Shown one piece after another: positions 6,972 through 15,102 of a stretch of 31,070 nucleotides of DNA. This DNA comes from JAEDES01 sp964470055. GTDB taxonomy: Bacteria > Bacillota_I > Bacilli_A > RF39 > UBA660. The translations under genes were made by a program, and so were the position numbers. Each line of letters starts with the position of its first letter. Position 1 is the stretch's first letter. Below the pieces are notes generated by a model. It had not been told where the DNA came from, did not search any database, and was given only the letters and a program-made list of their open reading frames with translations. The stretch is taken from positions 1 through 31,070 of the forward strand of contig CAYXZZ010000009.1 in the NCBI GenBank assembly GCA_964470055.1, read 5' to 3'.

Positions 6972-8609
6972 TTGGAAACAGAAATGAGAGATAATTTGTT
7001 TCGTGTGGTTACAGTACTTTATATAATAATTTACGCCCGTCTTTCTAAAGAAGAAGAAGGTAAAACACCTGAAGAACAAAGTAAAAGTATTCAAAACCAA
7101 ATAGATATATGTAAAACTTATATAGAGTCAGAAAAACAAAAATATCCCAACATCAGATTTGAAGTAGTTGCTGAATTATTTGATGATGGAATATCGGGGA
7201 CTACATTTGAAAGAGATGATTTCAAAGAACTAATAAGACTTATTGAAAATAAAAAAGCAAATATGGTTATTACCAAAGACCAATCAAGATTTGGTCGTGA
7301 ACATATTGAGTCAGACAATTATATGGAAAGATGGTTTCCAGAGCATAATGTTAGATTTGTTACTGTTATAGATGGTGTGGATACCTATGTTCCTGAAAGT
7401 GCTAATAATGATATGGCACCAATAAAAAATTGGATGAATGAAATGTATGCAAAACACACTTCAAGAGCAGTTAAAGCTACTAAAAGAGAAAATGCCAAGA
7501 AAGGAATATGGAATGGTGGTGAACCACCTTTAGGGTTGCAAATAGATCCTGATAATGAGGGTTGTTTAATAATAGAACCTGTTGGTGCTGAAATTGTAAA
7601 ACGAATATTTAATTTAGCATTAGAGAATAAAAGTACAGACCAAATTGCAAATATTTTAATTGAAGATAAAGTTCCTATACCTACTCTTGTTAAAGGAAAC
7701 AAAAGGGATTTAAATACTGATTTAATAGAATTGTGGAGTACTAGTACTATAAGAGATTTACTTGAAAATGAAATGTATAAAGGTACAATTGTACAAGGTA
7801 AAACTACTACTTTAAGTCATAAATCTAAAAAGATAATATATCTACCAAAAGAAGATTGGATAAGAGTTCCAAATGCAGTTCCAGTTATCATAGAAGAAAA
7901 TAAGTTTGATAATGTACAACTATTGATAAAAACTAATACTAATCATACAACTAATTCGTATGATTACTTGTTAAAAGGAATGATGGTATGTAAAGAGTGC
8001 AACCATAGTATAAGTGTTCAACATTATAAAGAAAGAAAAAACAATTATACTGTATGCAATTATTATCGTAAATATGGAAAACGAAAAGAAGTATGTACAG
8101 CACATAGATTTGTCTATGAAGATTTAGAAAAATTAGTGTTAAGTAATATCAAAAAAGAATGTATGCAGTATGTTAAAGATACTAACTTTGCGTCAAAACT
8201 TAAAGATAAAGAACAAAGTAAAGAATTACAAACTAATTTAAAAATCAAAATTGATAAGAGTAAACGAGAAATCAGTAAGTTGAATAAAGATTTGGACAAG
8301 ATGTATAAAAGACTAGATTCTGGTATTATTGGGGAAGACCAATATATGAGATTACGAAAAGAAACAGAAAATGCAATTGTTTATCATCAAAATAATATAA
8401 ATTGTTATGAGAAAGATTTACAAGGAATTATAAATAAAAAGATTAAGGAACCTAATTATACAAAATTAGTAAAAGAATTCTTGTCATTAAAGAAACCTAA
8501 TAAAATACTAATTACTAAGTTAATTGAAGTAATCTATATTAGTGAAGATGGAACTATAGATATACATTATAAAGTTAAGAATCCTTATAAAGAATTAGAG
8601 CAAAAATAG
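6972..8609 (+). CDS. Large serine recombinase (integrase of the element)
   Basis: 545 aa from TTG 6972, preferred over ATG 6957 because GGGAGGG (6959-6965) overlaps the latter and sits 6 bases before the TTG. The catalytic domain begins IIIYARLSKEEEG with the nucleophile at Ser25 and continues through DDGISGTTFERDDF and QSRFGREHIESDNY. It is followed by the recombinase domain (GGEPPLGLQID...), a zinc-ribbon part with CKEC and two later cysteines (VC...C, about residues 340-375), and a coiled coil (about 410-490) as in phiC31/TndX-type integrases. It would catalyse attP x attB integration of the element. It lies 220 bases from the presumed right end of the element, consistent with an attachment site next to it. 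Confidence 0.92.
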   Translation: METEMRDNLFRVVTVLYIIIYARLSKEEEGKTPEEQSKSIQNQIDICKTYIESEKQKYPNIRFEVVAELFDDGISGTTFERDDFKELIRLIENKKANMVITKDQSRFGREHIESDNYMERWFPEHNVRFVTVIDGVDTYVPESANNDMAPIKNWMNEMYAKHTSRAVKATKRENAKKGIWNGGEPPLGLQIDPDNEGCLIIEPVGAEIVKRIFNLALENKSTDQIANILIEDKVPIPTLVKGNKRDLNTDLIELWSTSTIRDLLENEMYKGTIVQGKTTTLSHKSKKIIYLPKEDWIRVPNAVPVIIEENKFDNVQLLIKTNTNHTTNSYDYLLKGMMVCKECNHSISVQHYKERKNNYTVCNYYRKYGKRKEVCTAHRFVYEDLEKLVLSNIKKECMQYVKDTNFASKLKDKEQSKELQTNLKIKIDKSKREISKLNKDLDKMYKRLDSGIIGEDQYMRLRKETENAIVYHQNNINCYEKDLQGIINKKIKEPNYTKLVKEFLSLKKPNKILITKLIEVIYISEDGTIDIHYKVKNPYKELEQK

Positions 8610-8623
8610 AAAGAAGGTAAAAT

Positions 8624-8788
8624 ATGAAAGAACAAAAATGTTGCTTATGTGGGAATAAGTTGGATGGAGAATTTGGAAATAATCCGTTTCCATTAAAAGA
8701 AAAAGGAAGTTGCTGTAATAATTGCAATACTACTAAAGTTATTCCTGCAAGAATTAAAAATGCAAATGAAAAAAGAAGCACAAATTAG
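8624..8788 (+). CDS. Small zinc-ribbon protein
   Basis: 54 aa, ATG at 8624 with AAGGT ahead, 14 bases after the recombinase stop. Two cysteine pairs (CCLCGNKL near residues 6-13 and SCCNNCN near 29-35) flank the segment GNNPFPLKEKG, so it should bind one zinc ion. Similar 50-60 aa proteins with a GNNP-type motif are common in phages and mobile elements of Bacillota. Its last gene position before the element boundary and tight spacing to the integrase suggest co-transcription. Specific function unknown. Confidence 0.65.
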   Translation: MKEQKCCLCGNKLDGEFGNNPFPLKEKGSCCNNCNTTKVIPARIKNANEKRSTN

Positions 8789-9737
8789 TGCTTTTTCTGT
8801 GGATAAAAGTAATGTGCCACTTTTGGTCTTTGGAGGTAGGTCCTGTTGCACCTGTTAAACCAGTTGCCCCAGTTGGTCCAGTAGGTCCCTGTGGTATAGT
8901 AAACTCAAAGATTGCTGCTTCAGCAGTACCTGTGTTAACAACTGTAGCATCTGTTCCAGCGTCACCTGTAGTTGTAGTTCCAATTTCTATTGTAGCTGCA
9001 TCACCTGCAGGTCCGGTTGGCCCGATAGGTCCAGTTGGTCCTGTTGCACCAGTTAAACCAGCGGCTCCAGTAGGCCCGATAGGTCCAGTTGGTCCTGTTG
9101 CACCAGTTAAACCAGCGGCTCCAGTAGGTCCGGTAGGTCCAGTAGGTCCAGTAGGCCCCGTTGCACCAGTTAAACCAGTAGGCCCCGTTGCACCAGTTAA
9201 ACCAGTAGGTCCCGTTGCCCCAGTCGGTCCAGTAGGTCCCGTTGCCCCTGTTGCACCAGCGGCCCCAGTCGGTCCAGTAGGTCCCGTTGCCCCTGTTGCA
9301 CCAGTTAAACCAGTTGCTCCGGTTGGCCCGGTAGGTCCTGTTGCCCCTGTTGCACCAGTTAAACCAGCGGCTCCAGTAGGTCCAGTAGGCCCCGTTGCAC
9401 CAGTTAAACCAGTAGGTCCAGTTGGTCCTGTTGCACCAGTTAAACCAGTTGCTCCGGTTGGCCCGGTAGGTCCTGTTGCCCCTGTTGCACCAGTTAAACC
9501 AGCGGCTCCAGTAGGTCCAGTAGGCCCCGTTGCACCAGTTAAACCAGTAGGTCCCGTTGCCCCTGTTGCACCAGTTAAACCAGCGGCTCCAGTTGGCCCA
9601 GTTGGTCCAGTAGGTCCTGTTGCACCACCTGCAGGTCCTGTAGGCCCGGTAGGCCCAGTGGCACCTAGACAAAATATAGGTTTATACATTGTTTTTCTAA
9701 TGTGTTCTGGTAAATTATCATTACAATTATTATTCAT
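8754..9737 (-). CDS. Collagen-like surface protein with a displaced C-terminus
   Basis: 327 aa. A 24-residue N-terminus (MNNNCNDNLPEHIRKTMYKP...) is followed by about 230 residues of Gly-X-Thr triplets (GATGPTGPTGPTG..., GAAGLTGATG...), as in bacterial exosporium/BclA-type collagen proteins that form triple-helical filaments. Then comes the non-collagen segment DAATIEIGTTTTGDAGTDAT...FEFTIPQ, which in related proteins precedes more triplets and a globular C-terminus. Here the triplets stop at about 8838 and the last 28 residues (SKDQKWHITFIHRKST...) are read from mobile-element DNA on the opposite strand of the zinc-ribbon gene. The natural C-terminus is missing. The start has AAAGGAG. DNA of the triplet region is far more GC-rich than its surroundings. 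Confidence 0.85.
   Translation of the reverse strand: MNNNCNDNLPEHIRKTMYKPIFCLGATGPTGPTGPAGGATGPTGPTGPTGAAGLTGATGATGPTGLTGATGPTGPTGAAGLTGATGATGPTGPTGATGLTGATGPTGPTGLTGATGPTGPTGAAGLTGATGATGPTGPTGATGLTGATGATGPTGPTGAAGATGATGPTGPTGATGPTGLTGATGPTGLTGATGPTGPTGPTGPTGAAGLTGATGPTGPIGPTGAAGLTGATGPTGPIGPTGPAGDAATIEIGTTTTGDAGTDATVVNTGTAEAAIFEFTIPQGPTGPTGATGLTGATGPTSKDQKWHITFIHRKSTNLCFFFHLHF
8789..8838. other. Presumed right attachment junction (attR-like)
   Basis: Between the zinc-ribbon stop (8788) and the last Gly-X-Y codon (about 8838) the sequence changes from element to collagen gene. The closeness of the large serine recombinase fits an integrase beside its attachment site. The partner junction and duplicated core are not in this window, so the exact crossover base is unknown. 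Confidence 0.5.
8830..9672. repeat. Triplet-coding DNA repeats of the collagen-like gene
   Basis: Degenerate 9-base units and longer 45-60 base blocks (for example GGTCCTGTTGCACCAGTT and CCAGCGGCTCCAGTAGG, plus strand) recur throughout. The lack of stops in several frames is a by-product of the repeat. Such DNA is prone to length change by slippage or recombination. Confidence 0.85.
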
Positions 9738-9982
9738 TATATTAAACTCCTTTCATATATATAATATGAAAATTAAAGAAATTGGCTAATTAAAGTCTAA
9801 ATGTTTCTGTAAAAAAATTTGATTATTAGTAGAAATTACTTTAATTGAATTGAATATTAGTGATAAAGAGAAGTTTGAAAATGAATATTAGATAGAGAAT
9901 TCTGTTAAATTGACATTATTTTAATTAGTAATTTTTTTGTATAGGAAAACATAATTTGACATATACTGTTTTGAGGTGAAAT

Positions 9983-10825
9983 ATGCAGACATATGTAGTA
10001 CAAAGAGGTGATACTTTGTATGGAATTAGTAAACAGTTTGGAGTGACGGTGGAAGAGTTAAAATTAGAAAATGATTTGACTGGTAATACATTGATAGTAG
10101 GACAAGTGTTAAGGATTCCAACGTTAGAGACAACATCTTTATATGCGGTAAAAAAAGGAGATACACTTTATAGTATTGCGAATAAATATGGTGTTACAGT
10201 TAATTCTTTGATGAGCCTTAATAACTTAAGTAGTACTACACTTTCAATAGGACAACAACTTAGAATTCCTATTAGTGGGGATACATCAAATGAAAATTAT
10301 GTAGTTTATACAGTTAAAGTTGGTGATAATCTTTATAGTATTGCGAAGAAGTATGGGACGAGTGTAGATGATATTATGTCTTTAAATGGCTTAACTTCTA
10401 ATTTATTGTCTATTGGTCAACAGTTGAAAATACCTATTACTAGTAATACTGATGTAGATAATCAGTATGGAACCTATGTTGTTCAAAGTGGAGATACGCT
10501 ATATAAAATAGCAAATAATTTTGGGATGACTGTTAGTCAATTGATGGCAGTTAATAAGTTGGAGTCAACGGCTTTAAGTATAGGACAAGTTTTAAAAGTG
10601 ACTAGTGGGGGTGGTACTAGTTCTGGGATACCGCTTGGATCTTCGTGCTATGGTGAAGGATATCAAGAACCAACTTATGTAACTTACACGGTTAAGAGTG
10701 GTGATAATCTTTACAATATCGCGAAAAATTATGGAACGAGTGTCGATGAATTGATTAAACTTAATAATTTGATAAATACTAGTTTATCGATTGGACAAGT
10801 GTTAAAAATTAAGGAGGTTGAGTAA
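9983..10825 (+). CDS. Five-LysM peptidoglycan-binding protein
   Basis: 280 aa made almost wholly of LysM domains: about residues 2-46, 53-97, 107-152, 162-206 and 233-277, each with the pattern V..GDTLY.IA...G.....L...N.L....L..GQ.L.IP. A Gly/Ser-rich linker separates the fourth and fifth. LysM domains bind N-acetylglucosamine chains of peptidoglycan or chitin-like polymers. There is no signal peptide or catalytic domain, so it is either released by lysis or acts in the mother cell on a forespore, as SafA-type coat proteins do. GAGGTG precedes the ATG. It is followed without a gap by two wall-related genes, forming an operon. Confidence 0.88.
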   Translation: MQTYVVQRGDTLYGISKQFGVTVEELKLENDLTGNTLIVGQVLRIPTLETTSLYAVKKGDTLYSIANKYGVTVNSLMSLNNLSSTTLSIGQQLRIPISGDTSNENYVVYTVKVGDNLYSIAKKYGTSVDDIMSLNGLTSNLLSIGQQLKIPITSNTDVDNQYGTYVVQSGDTLYKIANNFGMTVSQLMAVNKLESTALSIGQVLKVTSGGGTSSGIPLGSSCYGEGYQEPTYVTYTVKSGDNLYNIAKNYGTSVDELIKLNNLINTSLSIGQVLKIKEVE

Positions 10826-11233
10826 GTGAAAATTATTAGTTATGAAGAGTTTAAAAATACGGATTTGTATGCCGATTTTATTAAAGAAAATTCTGATTTT
10901 GGAAACTTAAAGGTTCAGGTATTTACGGCTTATGGGGCTATTCCAGTTCCTGATACAGCGATAGTTGTTTCAAAAGATATAGAAGAATATCGAGTTGTGT
11001 TTTTTCAAGGACTTACTGATTCTAGTGGTATAATTTCTAATATTAGTTTGCCGGCACCTAAGATGGTTACTTCAAATGAAGAAACACCAGTTTATACAAT
11101 TTATGAAATGACAGCAGTTCATACTGGGTATGAAACTTTAAAAACATATTCTATTGGAATGTTTGGTGGAGTTAATGTGATTCAATATGTAAAAATGATG
11201 CCTGAGATTCATTTAGAAGGGAGTGAATCTTAA
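10826..11233 (+). CDS. Small protein of the SpoIID/peptidoglycan-binding operon
   Basis: 135 aa, GTG start directly after the LysM stop, with AAGGAGG (10811-10817) inside the end of that gene. Residues about 25-125 look like a single beta-sandwich of the carboxypeptidase-regulatory/transthyretin-like type: LKVQVFTAYGAIPVPDTAIVV, a turn with TDSSGIISNISLPAP, then YEMTAVHTGYETLK and a final strand. Proteins of this shape often precede the peptidoglycan-binding SpoIID-like gene in clostridia and may help present it at the wall. The stop overlaps the next start by one base, so translation is coupled. Confidence 0.55.
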   Translation: MKIISYEEFKNTDLYADFIKENSDFGNLKVQVFTAYGAIPVPDTAIVVSKDIEEYRVVFFQGLTDSSGIISNISLPAPKMVTSNEETPVYTIYEMTAVHTGYETLKTYSIGMFGGVNVIQYVKMMPEIHLEGSES

Positions 11234-12582
11234 TGGCAATTAGGGTTCCGACAATTCCGACAGAAATTATTGTTCATTTAGGAAAGCCAGATGAGGCAGC
11301 AAGAAATATTACTGTACCGTTTGTTGAGTATATAAAAAATGTTGCATCGGGAGAAATTTATCCGAATTGGCCACTTGATGCGATAAAGGCTAATATATTG
11401 GCACAGATATCTTTTGCATTGAATCGTGTTTATAATGAATGGTATCCATCGAAAGGATATGAATTTGATATTACTAGTAGTCCGGCTTATGATCAGTCAT
11501 TTGTTGAAAACAGGCAATTTTTTGAAACTATTTCACAAGTCGTGGATGAGTTTTTTAATGATTATTTAATTAAAGATGTTCAAGTACAACCATTTTTTGC
11601 GATGTATTGTGATGGGAAAAATGTAACCTGTGATGGACTTAGTCAATGGGGAAGTGTTACTTTGGCTAATCAGGGGAAAAGTCCGATTGAAATATTAAGA
11701 AATTATTATGGAAATGTAAGTGTTATTTTTGATGCACCAGTGGAAGACAATATTAGAACGTATCCAGGATTTCCTGTTGAACTGGGAACTTCTGGTGACT
11801 TTGTAAGAATGATTAATATTCAGTTGAATAGAATAGGTCAGAATTATCCGGCCATTCCGGTGATAATGAATGATAGTCCATATTTTACTGTGGAGACAGA
11901 ACGTGCAGTTAGAAAATTTCAAGAGATTTTTGATTTGCCAGTAACTGGTGTTGTGGATAAAAGTACATGGTATAAGATTAAATATCTTTATAATGCGGTT
12001 AAGAAGATTAGTGATTTGTATTCTGAGGGTATTTCTATAGATGAGGCAACATTGTTATTTAATAAGACTTTACAACAAGGAGATACTGGTCAGTATATTA
12101 AGACTTTACATTATTTAATTAATGTTATTTCTTACTTTGATTCATCAATTCCTTTTCTTGATTTAAGAACTGATGTTTTTGGTGAGGATACAAAGCAGGT
12201 TGTAATGGCATTTCAAAGCAAATATGGACTTCCTGCTACAGGGGTTGTGAATGCGGCTACTTGGAAAGCATTGAGAGAGGCATATCAACAAACTATTAAA
12301 GATATTCCAAGTACATATTATACAGTTTTGAATGAGTTTTATCCTGGAAGATTTTTGTCTGAGGGAATGACTGGTGATGATATTATTAATTTACAAAGAT
12401 TTTTATATATAATTTGTAAGAATACTGGTAGTATTCCTGGTGTTGTTGTTAATGGGACATTTGATAATTTGACAGAACAATCAGTTAAGGCAATTCAAAG
12501 AAAATATAATTTAGATGTAAATGGAATAGTTAGTCCAATAGTGTGGTATCGCATAGTAGAGTTATCTAAAGAAAATGGTTAA
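11233..12582 (+). CDS. SpoIID-like domain protein with three peptidoglycan-binding repeats
   Basis: 449 aa. Residues about 25-165 resemble the SpoIID/LytB domain: VEYIKNVASGEIYPNWPLDA includes the conserved glutamate, and GLSQWGSVTLANQGKSPIEI matches the GMSQ-G...G.s..eIL motif. SpoIID proteins are lytic transglycosylases that cut glycan strands during engulfment. Three PG_binding_1-like repeats follow (about 180-252, 285-352, 377-447), each with a GVV...TW or GIVSP.VW ending. No signal peptide is present. Together with the LysM and small beta protein it makes a wall-remodelling set, probably spore related. Whether this organism sporulates is not shown by the window. Confidence 0.78.
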   Translation: MAIRVPTIPTEIIVHLGKPDEAARNITVPFVEYIKNVASGEIYPNWPLDAIKANILAQISFALNRVYNEWYPSKGYEFDITSSPAYDQSFVENRQFFETISQVVDEFFNDYLIKDVQVQPFFAMYCDGKNVTCDGLSQWGSVTLANQGKSPIEILRNYYGNVSVIFDAPVEDNIRTYPGFPVELGTSGDFVRMINIQLNRIGQNYPAIPVIMNDSPYFTVETERAVRKFQEIFDLPVTGVVDKSTWYKIKYLYNAVKKISDLYSEGISIDEATLLFNKTLQQGDTGQYIKTLHYLINVISYFDSSIPFLDLRTDVFGEDTKQVVMAFQSKYGLPATGVVNAATWKALREAYQQTIKDIPSTYYTVLNEFYPGRFLSEGMTGDDIINLQRFLYIICKNTGSIPGVVVNGTFDNLTEQSVKAIQRKYNLDVNGIVSPIVWYRIVELSKENG

Positions 12583-12633
12583 TTGCTTGATTATGACAAA
12601 AGTGATAAACTGATAGTAGATGGAGGGATTATT

Positions 12634-13122
12634 GTGAAAGAAATTTATAAGCGACGTAGTATTCGAAAATATATTGATAAAGAGATTAGTGATGAAGATA
12701 TTAAGACAATTTTAAAGGCAGGAATGAATGCTCCGACTGCTAGGAATTTAAAGCCTTATGAGTTTATTGTGGTAAAAGATAAGGATTTATTACAAAAAAT
12801 TTCAGAGATGAAAAAGAATTCTTATTTTGCAAAAGATAGTAATGTGACAATTGTTCTTTTAGCAAGAGAGTTAAGTGATTATTGGCAACAGGATTTAGGG
12901 GCTGTTTCACAAAACATGTTATTAGAGGCAACTCATCTTGGAATTGGTAGTTGTTGGGTAGGGGTTGTTCCTAATAATGAGTATGAAAATTATATGAGAA
13001 ATTTACTTGATATTCCAGAAGATGTTAGAGTTTTTTCATTAATAACGCTTGGCTATCCTGGTGAAGAACGATGCGAAAATGATAACTTTTTTGAAGAAAG
13101 AATACGTTATGAAAAATATTAG
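12634..13122 (+). CDS. Nitroreductase-family FMN oxidoreductase
   Basis: 162 aa from GTG 12634, chosen because GGAGG (12622-12626) lies 7 bases upstream; an earlier TTG at 12583 lacks a site. The family's FMN-binding pattern is present: YKRRSIRKY near the N-terminus, NAPTARNLKPYEFIVV (about 33-48), and DLGAVSQNMLLEATHLGIGS (about 88-107). These enzymes use FMN and NAD(P)H to reduce nitroaromatics, quinones or flavins; the natural substrate here is unknown. It follows the wall operon by 51 bases without a terminator and may be co-transcribed. Short for the family but complete. Confidence 0.88.
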   Translation: MKEIYKRRSIRKYIDKEISDEDIKTILKAGMNAPTARNLKPYEFIVVKDKDLLQKISEMKKNSYFAKDSNVTIVLLARELSDYWQQDLGAVSQNMLLEATHLGIGSCWVGVVPNNEYENYMRNLLDIPEDVRVFSLITLGYPGEERCENDNFFEERIRYEKY

Positions 13123-13138
13123 AATATATTTTTAAATT

Positions 13139-13164
13139 GGACTAGAAATAGTCCTTTTGTTTTG
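13139..13164 (+). terminator. Terminator after the nitroreductase
   Basis: GGACTA (13139-13144) pairs with TAGTCC (13149-13154) around GAAA, followed by TTTTGTTTTG. Confidence 0.75.
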
Positions 13165-13197
13165 TTAAAATTGAATAGTATAAAGGAGAGTAATTAA

Positions 13198-13581
13198 ATG
13201 AAAAAAGTAATTTTATTGATGATAGTTCTTTGTTTTATGGTAACTGGATGTGGTAATACTACTAATGAGGAGATGAATGAGATGATTGCAGTTAGTGAGG
13301 TTAAGGAAATCATTGATAATTATGGTGATTATTCTAATTTATATATTGTAGATGTTCGTGAAAAAGACGAATATGAAAGTGGTCATTTAGAAAATGCCAT
13401 AAATATACCATTGAGTGTTTTGGAAGCTATCGATTTAGATAAAGATGCTAGAATAATTGTATATTGTCAATCTGGTGGAAGAAGTTCTAATGCAAGATCT
13501 ATTTTAGAAAATTTGGGGTATACTGATGTGGTTGATATGGGCGGTATAAATGATTGGCCATATGAGATTATAGAGAATTAA
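13198..13581 (+). CDS. Rhodanese-domain lipoprotein
   Basis: 127 aa. A type II signal peptide ends in VTGC with Cys18 as the lipid-attachment residue, so the mature protein is anchored outside the membrane. Residues about 30-125 form a single rhodanese domain: VDVREKDEYESGHLENAINI, then YCQSGGRSSNA with the active-site Cys90, and GGINDWP at the end. Rhodaneses carry sulfane sulfur as a cysteine persulfide. A surface location suggests handling of external sulfur species or a redox role, in keeping with the thiol-redox genes near 25 kb. AAGGAG precedes the ATG and a terminator precedes the gene, so it is its own unit. Confidence 0.88.
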   Translation: MKKVILLMIVLCFMVTGCGNTTNEEMNEMIAVSEVKEIIDNYGDYSNLYIVDVREKDEYESGHLENAINIPLSVLEAIDLDKDARIIVYCQSGGRSSNARSILENLGYTDVVDMGGINDWPYEIIEN

Positions 13582-13633
13582 AAGTAATAGACATGTTTTA
13601 TGATGTGTTTTTTTTGTCAGAAGGAGATTGTAC

Positions 13634-14566
13634 GTGAAAAAGTTAATAGAAAAGTATTTGAAAAAGAAAAAAGAAAGAGCAATATTTGAGTTGCAGATTA
13701 GTAATTATAATAAAAGTAGTTTTTATATAGCATTAGTTTATAATTCTAAAGTTGATTTATATAAGGTGTTATATATACCACTTGATATAGTGGAAGATGA
13801 TATTTCAGAATATGTTTGTTATCAGTTTATTGATTTGGTTAGTGTGGAGTATATTTTGAGGATGCTTGCTGATGTTAAAAGTTATAATGGCGAATATGAT
13901 TTTAGTAGTAAAAAAACTACAGTTTATAATATTGAAATAAATATGGATTTATTGGAGAAAAAATATAGTTTTAAGGCAACTCAGTTTATTCCAAGAGAGT
14001 GGGAATTTTTGTTTGATGTAATAGTGTCATTGTTTGGATACGTACCACATATTGTCGGTGGTGTTTGTGAGGATATTTTGACTTTGTTTAGGTGTGGGGA
14101 AGCAGTTATTCCTTATCAAGAGATATTTGAATTTGAATTGTTACGAGATGAGAATGAGAAGTTAAGAGGAATTCTTCAAGGACAAAAGTTAGATTATAAA
14201 AAGATTAGTTATTTAGAAAATATTGGTGATAAGTATTATGCCATTATAGATAAACATCTTGTTATTGTTAATTATAATAAGTGTGGTATTGTGTCTGTTT
14301 ATTGTGATACTTTGGAGTATGTAGATTATGTATATACCGTTATTTTGGCCCTAATGGATGAAGTGGAAAAGAAATTTTCTAAGATAATGGTTAATGATAA
14401 AGGAAGACCAAATTTAGTTCAGTATTATTTGTGCTATGGTGTTTGTAGTAAAGGATTGAAAGTGATTAAAGGTTTTAGTCAAGATGTGTTGGCGATGAAT
14501 CTTTATAATGAAGGGCTAGTTCAGTTTACTAGTGATGAAAATGGATTTGAAGAAAAGTTAAAGTAA
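13634..14566 (+). CDS. Hypothetical protein
   Basis: 310 aa from GTG 13634 (AAGGAG at 13621-13626, 7 bases away; an in-frame TTG at 13628 is too close). It begins with a lysine-rich stretch (KKLIEKYLKKKKERA) and continues with alternating beta and helix segments. Near residues 165-185 there is a short charged helix (LLRDENEKLRGILQG). There is no signal peptide, membrane helix or known motif. The composition (many Tyr, Val, Asp) is that of a soluble cytosolic protein. It ends in a strong bidirectional terminator shared with the CarD-like gene. Confidence 0.6.
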   Translation: MKKLIEKYLKKKKERAIFELQISNYNKSSFYIALVYNSKVDLYKVLYIPLDIVEDDISEYVCYQFIDLVSVEYILRMLADVKSYNGEYDFSSKKTTVYNIEINMDLLEKKYSFKATQFIPREWEFLFDVIVSLFGYVPHIVGGVCEDILTLFRCGEAVIPYQEIFEFELLRDENEKLRGILQGQKLDYKKISYLENIGDKYYAIIDKHLVIVNYNKCGIVSVYCDTLEYVDYVYTVILALMDEVEKKFSKIMVNDKGRPNLVQYYLCYGVCSKGLKVIKGFSQDVLAMNLYNEGLVQFTSDENGFEEKLK

Positions 14567-14571
14567 AAGAA

Positions 14572-14600
14572 AAAGAAGCTTAAGTGTATTAAGCTTCTTT
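14572..14600. terminator. Strong bidirectional terminator
   Basis: A perfect 12-bp stem: AAAGAAGCTTAA (14572-14583) with TTAAGCTTCTTT (14589-14600), loop GTGTA. A-rich and T-rich flanks allow termination both ways, between the convergent hypothetical and CarD-like genes. Confidence 0.88.
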
Positions 14601-15090
14601 ATTGTTCTAAGGCTGCAACAGCATTTATTACATAGTCTCTTGTTTCATCAATAGTTTTGTCTAGGACGACAGAAAATTCAGTATATAAATATTCTTCAGC
14701 AAGTTCGAAATAGTTTTTGTCTTTCTCGGCTATTTTTTTGTTATTGTCAAGGCGTTCTTTATTACGAAGATAAGTTGTTTTGATTATTTTGATTAAGTCT
14801 TCGTGAGTTCCAGAAGAGGCTAGTTTTTTATATTCGTTTTCGATAAATTTATCTTCTGTTTCAATTATGGAAATAGTAGGTATTTTTTGAATTAATTTTT
14901 CAATTTCTTCTTTAGTAATTAAGTCTCTAATCTTTCCGGCTTTATCAGAAACTGGAGCAGATATTTTAAGATCTTCATTCTTAATAGGTCGGAGAAGATA
15001 ATAGTCCTCATTATTGAATTTTTTTTCTTCGATATCGTGTACTTTGCAGACATCTTTTCCATATACTAAATAGTCATTTATTTTATACAT
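14599..15090 (-). CDS. CarD/CdnL-like transcription regulator
   Basis: 163 aa. The first 60 residues fit the CarD/TRCF-type RNA-polymerase-interacting Tudor-like fold: INDYLVYGKDVCKVHDIEEK, then YYLLRPIKNEDLKISAPV. The rest is helical, with TIDETRDYVINAVAAL at the end, like the DNA-contacting part of CdnL. Such proteins bind the RNA polymerase beta subunit and stabilise open complexes, often at rRNA or stress promoters. GGAGG precedes the ATG. A terminator-like hairpin lies in its leader and the gene is divergent from htpG, suggesting a stress-linked control region. Confidence 0.78.
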   Translation of the reverse strand: MYKINDYLVYGKDVCKVHDIEEKKFNNEDYYLLRPIKNEDLKISAPVSDKAGKIRDLITKEEIEKLIQKIPTISIIETEDKFIENEYKKLASSGTHEDLIKIIKTTYLRNKERLDNNKKIAEKDKNYFELAEEYLYTEFSVVLDKTIDETRDYVINAVAALEQ

Positions 15091-15102
15091 GTATACCCTC
15101 CT

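Noticed and set aside
9001..9672. A second minus-strand open frame rich in Trp, Arg, Asn
   Set aside because: Another out-of-frame reading of the same triplet repeats, with an implausible composition.
8830..9672. Repeats considered as a CRISPR array or minisatellite
   Set aside because: The units code for Gly-X-Y triplets in one frame and there are no unique spacers of constant length.
8788..9789. A 333-residue open frame on the plus strand rich in PVGPVAP repeats
   Set aside because: It is the mirror of the collagen-like gene. The repeat unit lacks stops in several frames, and there is no ribosome site or known product.
9941..9967. ATA, 16 bases, CATATACT before the LysM gene as a sigma-E-like sporulation promoter
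   Set aside because: The match is close, but the predicted start of transcription falls on the ribosome site, and sporulation in this organism is unproven. The other TTGACA boxes nearby lack a -10 at the right distance.
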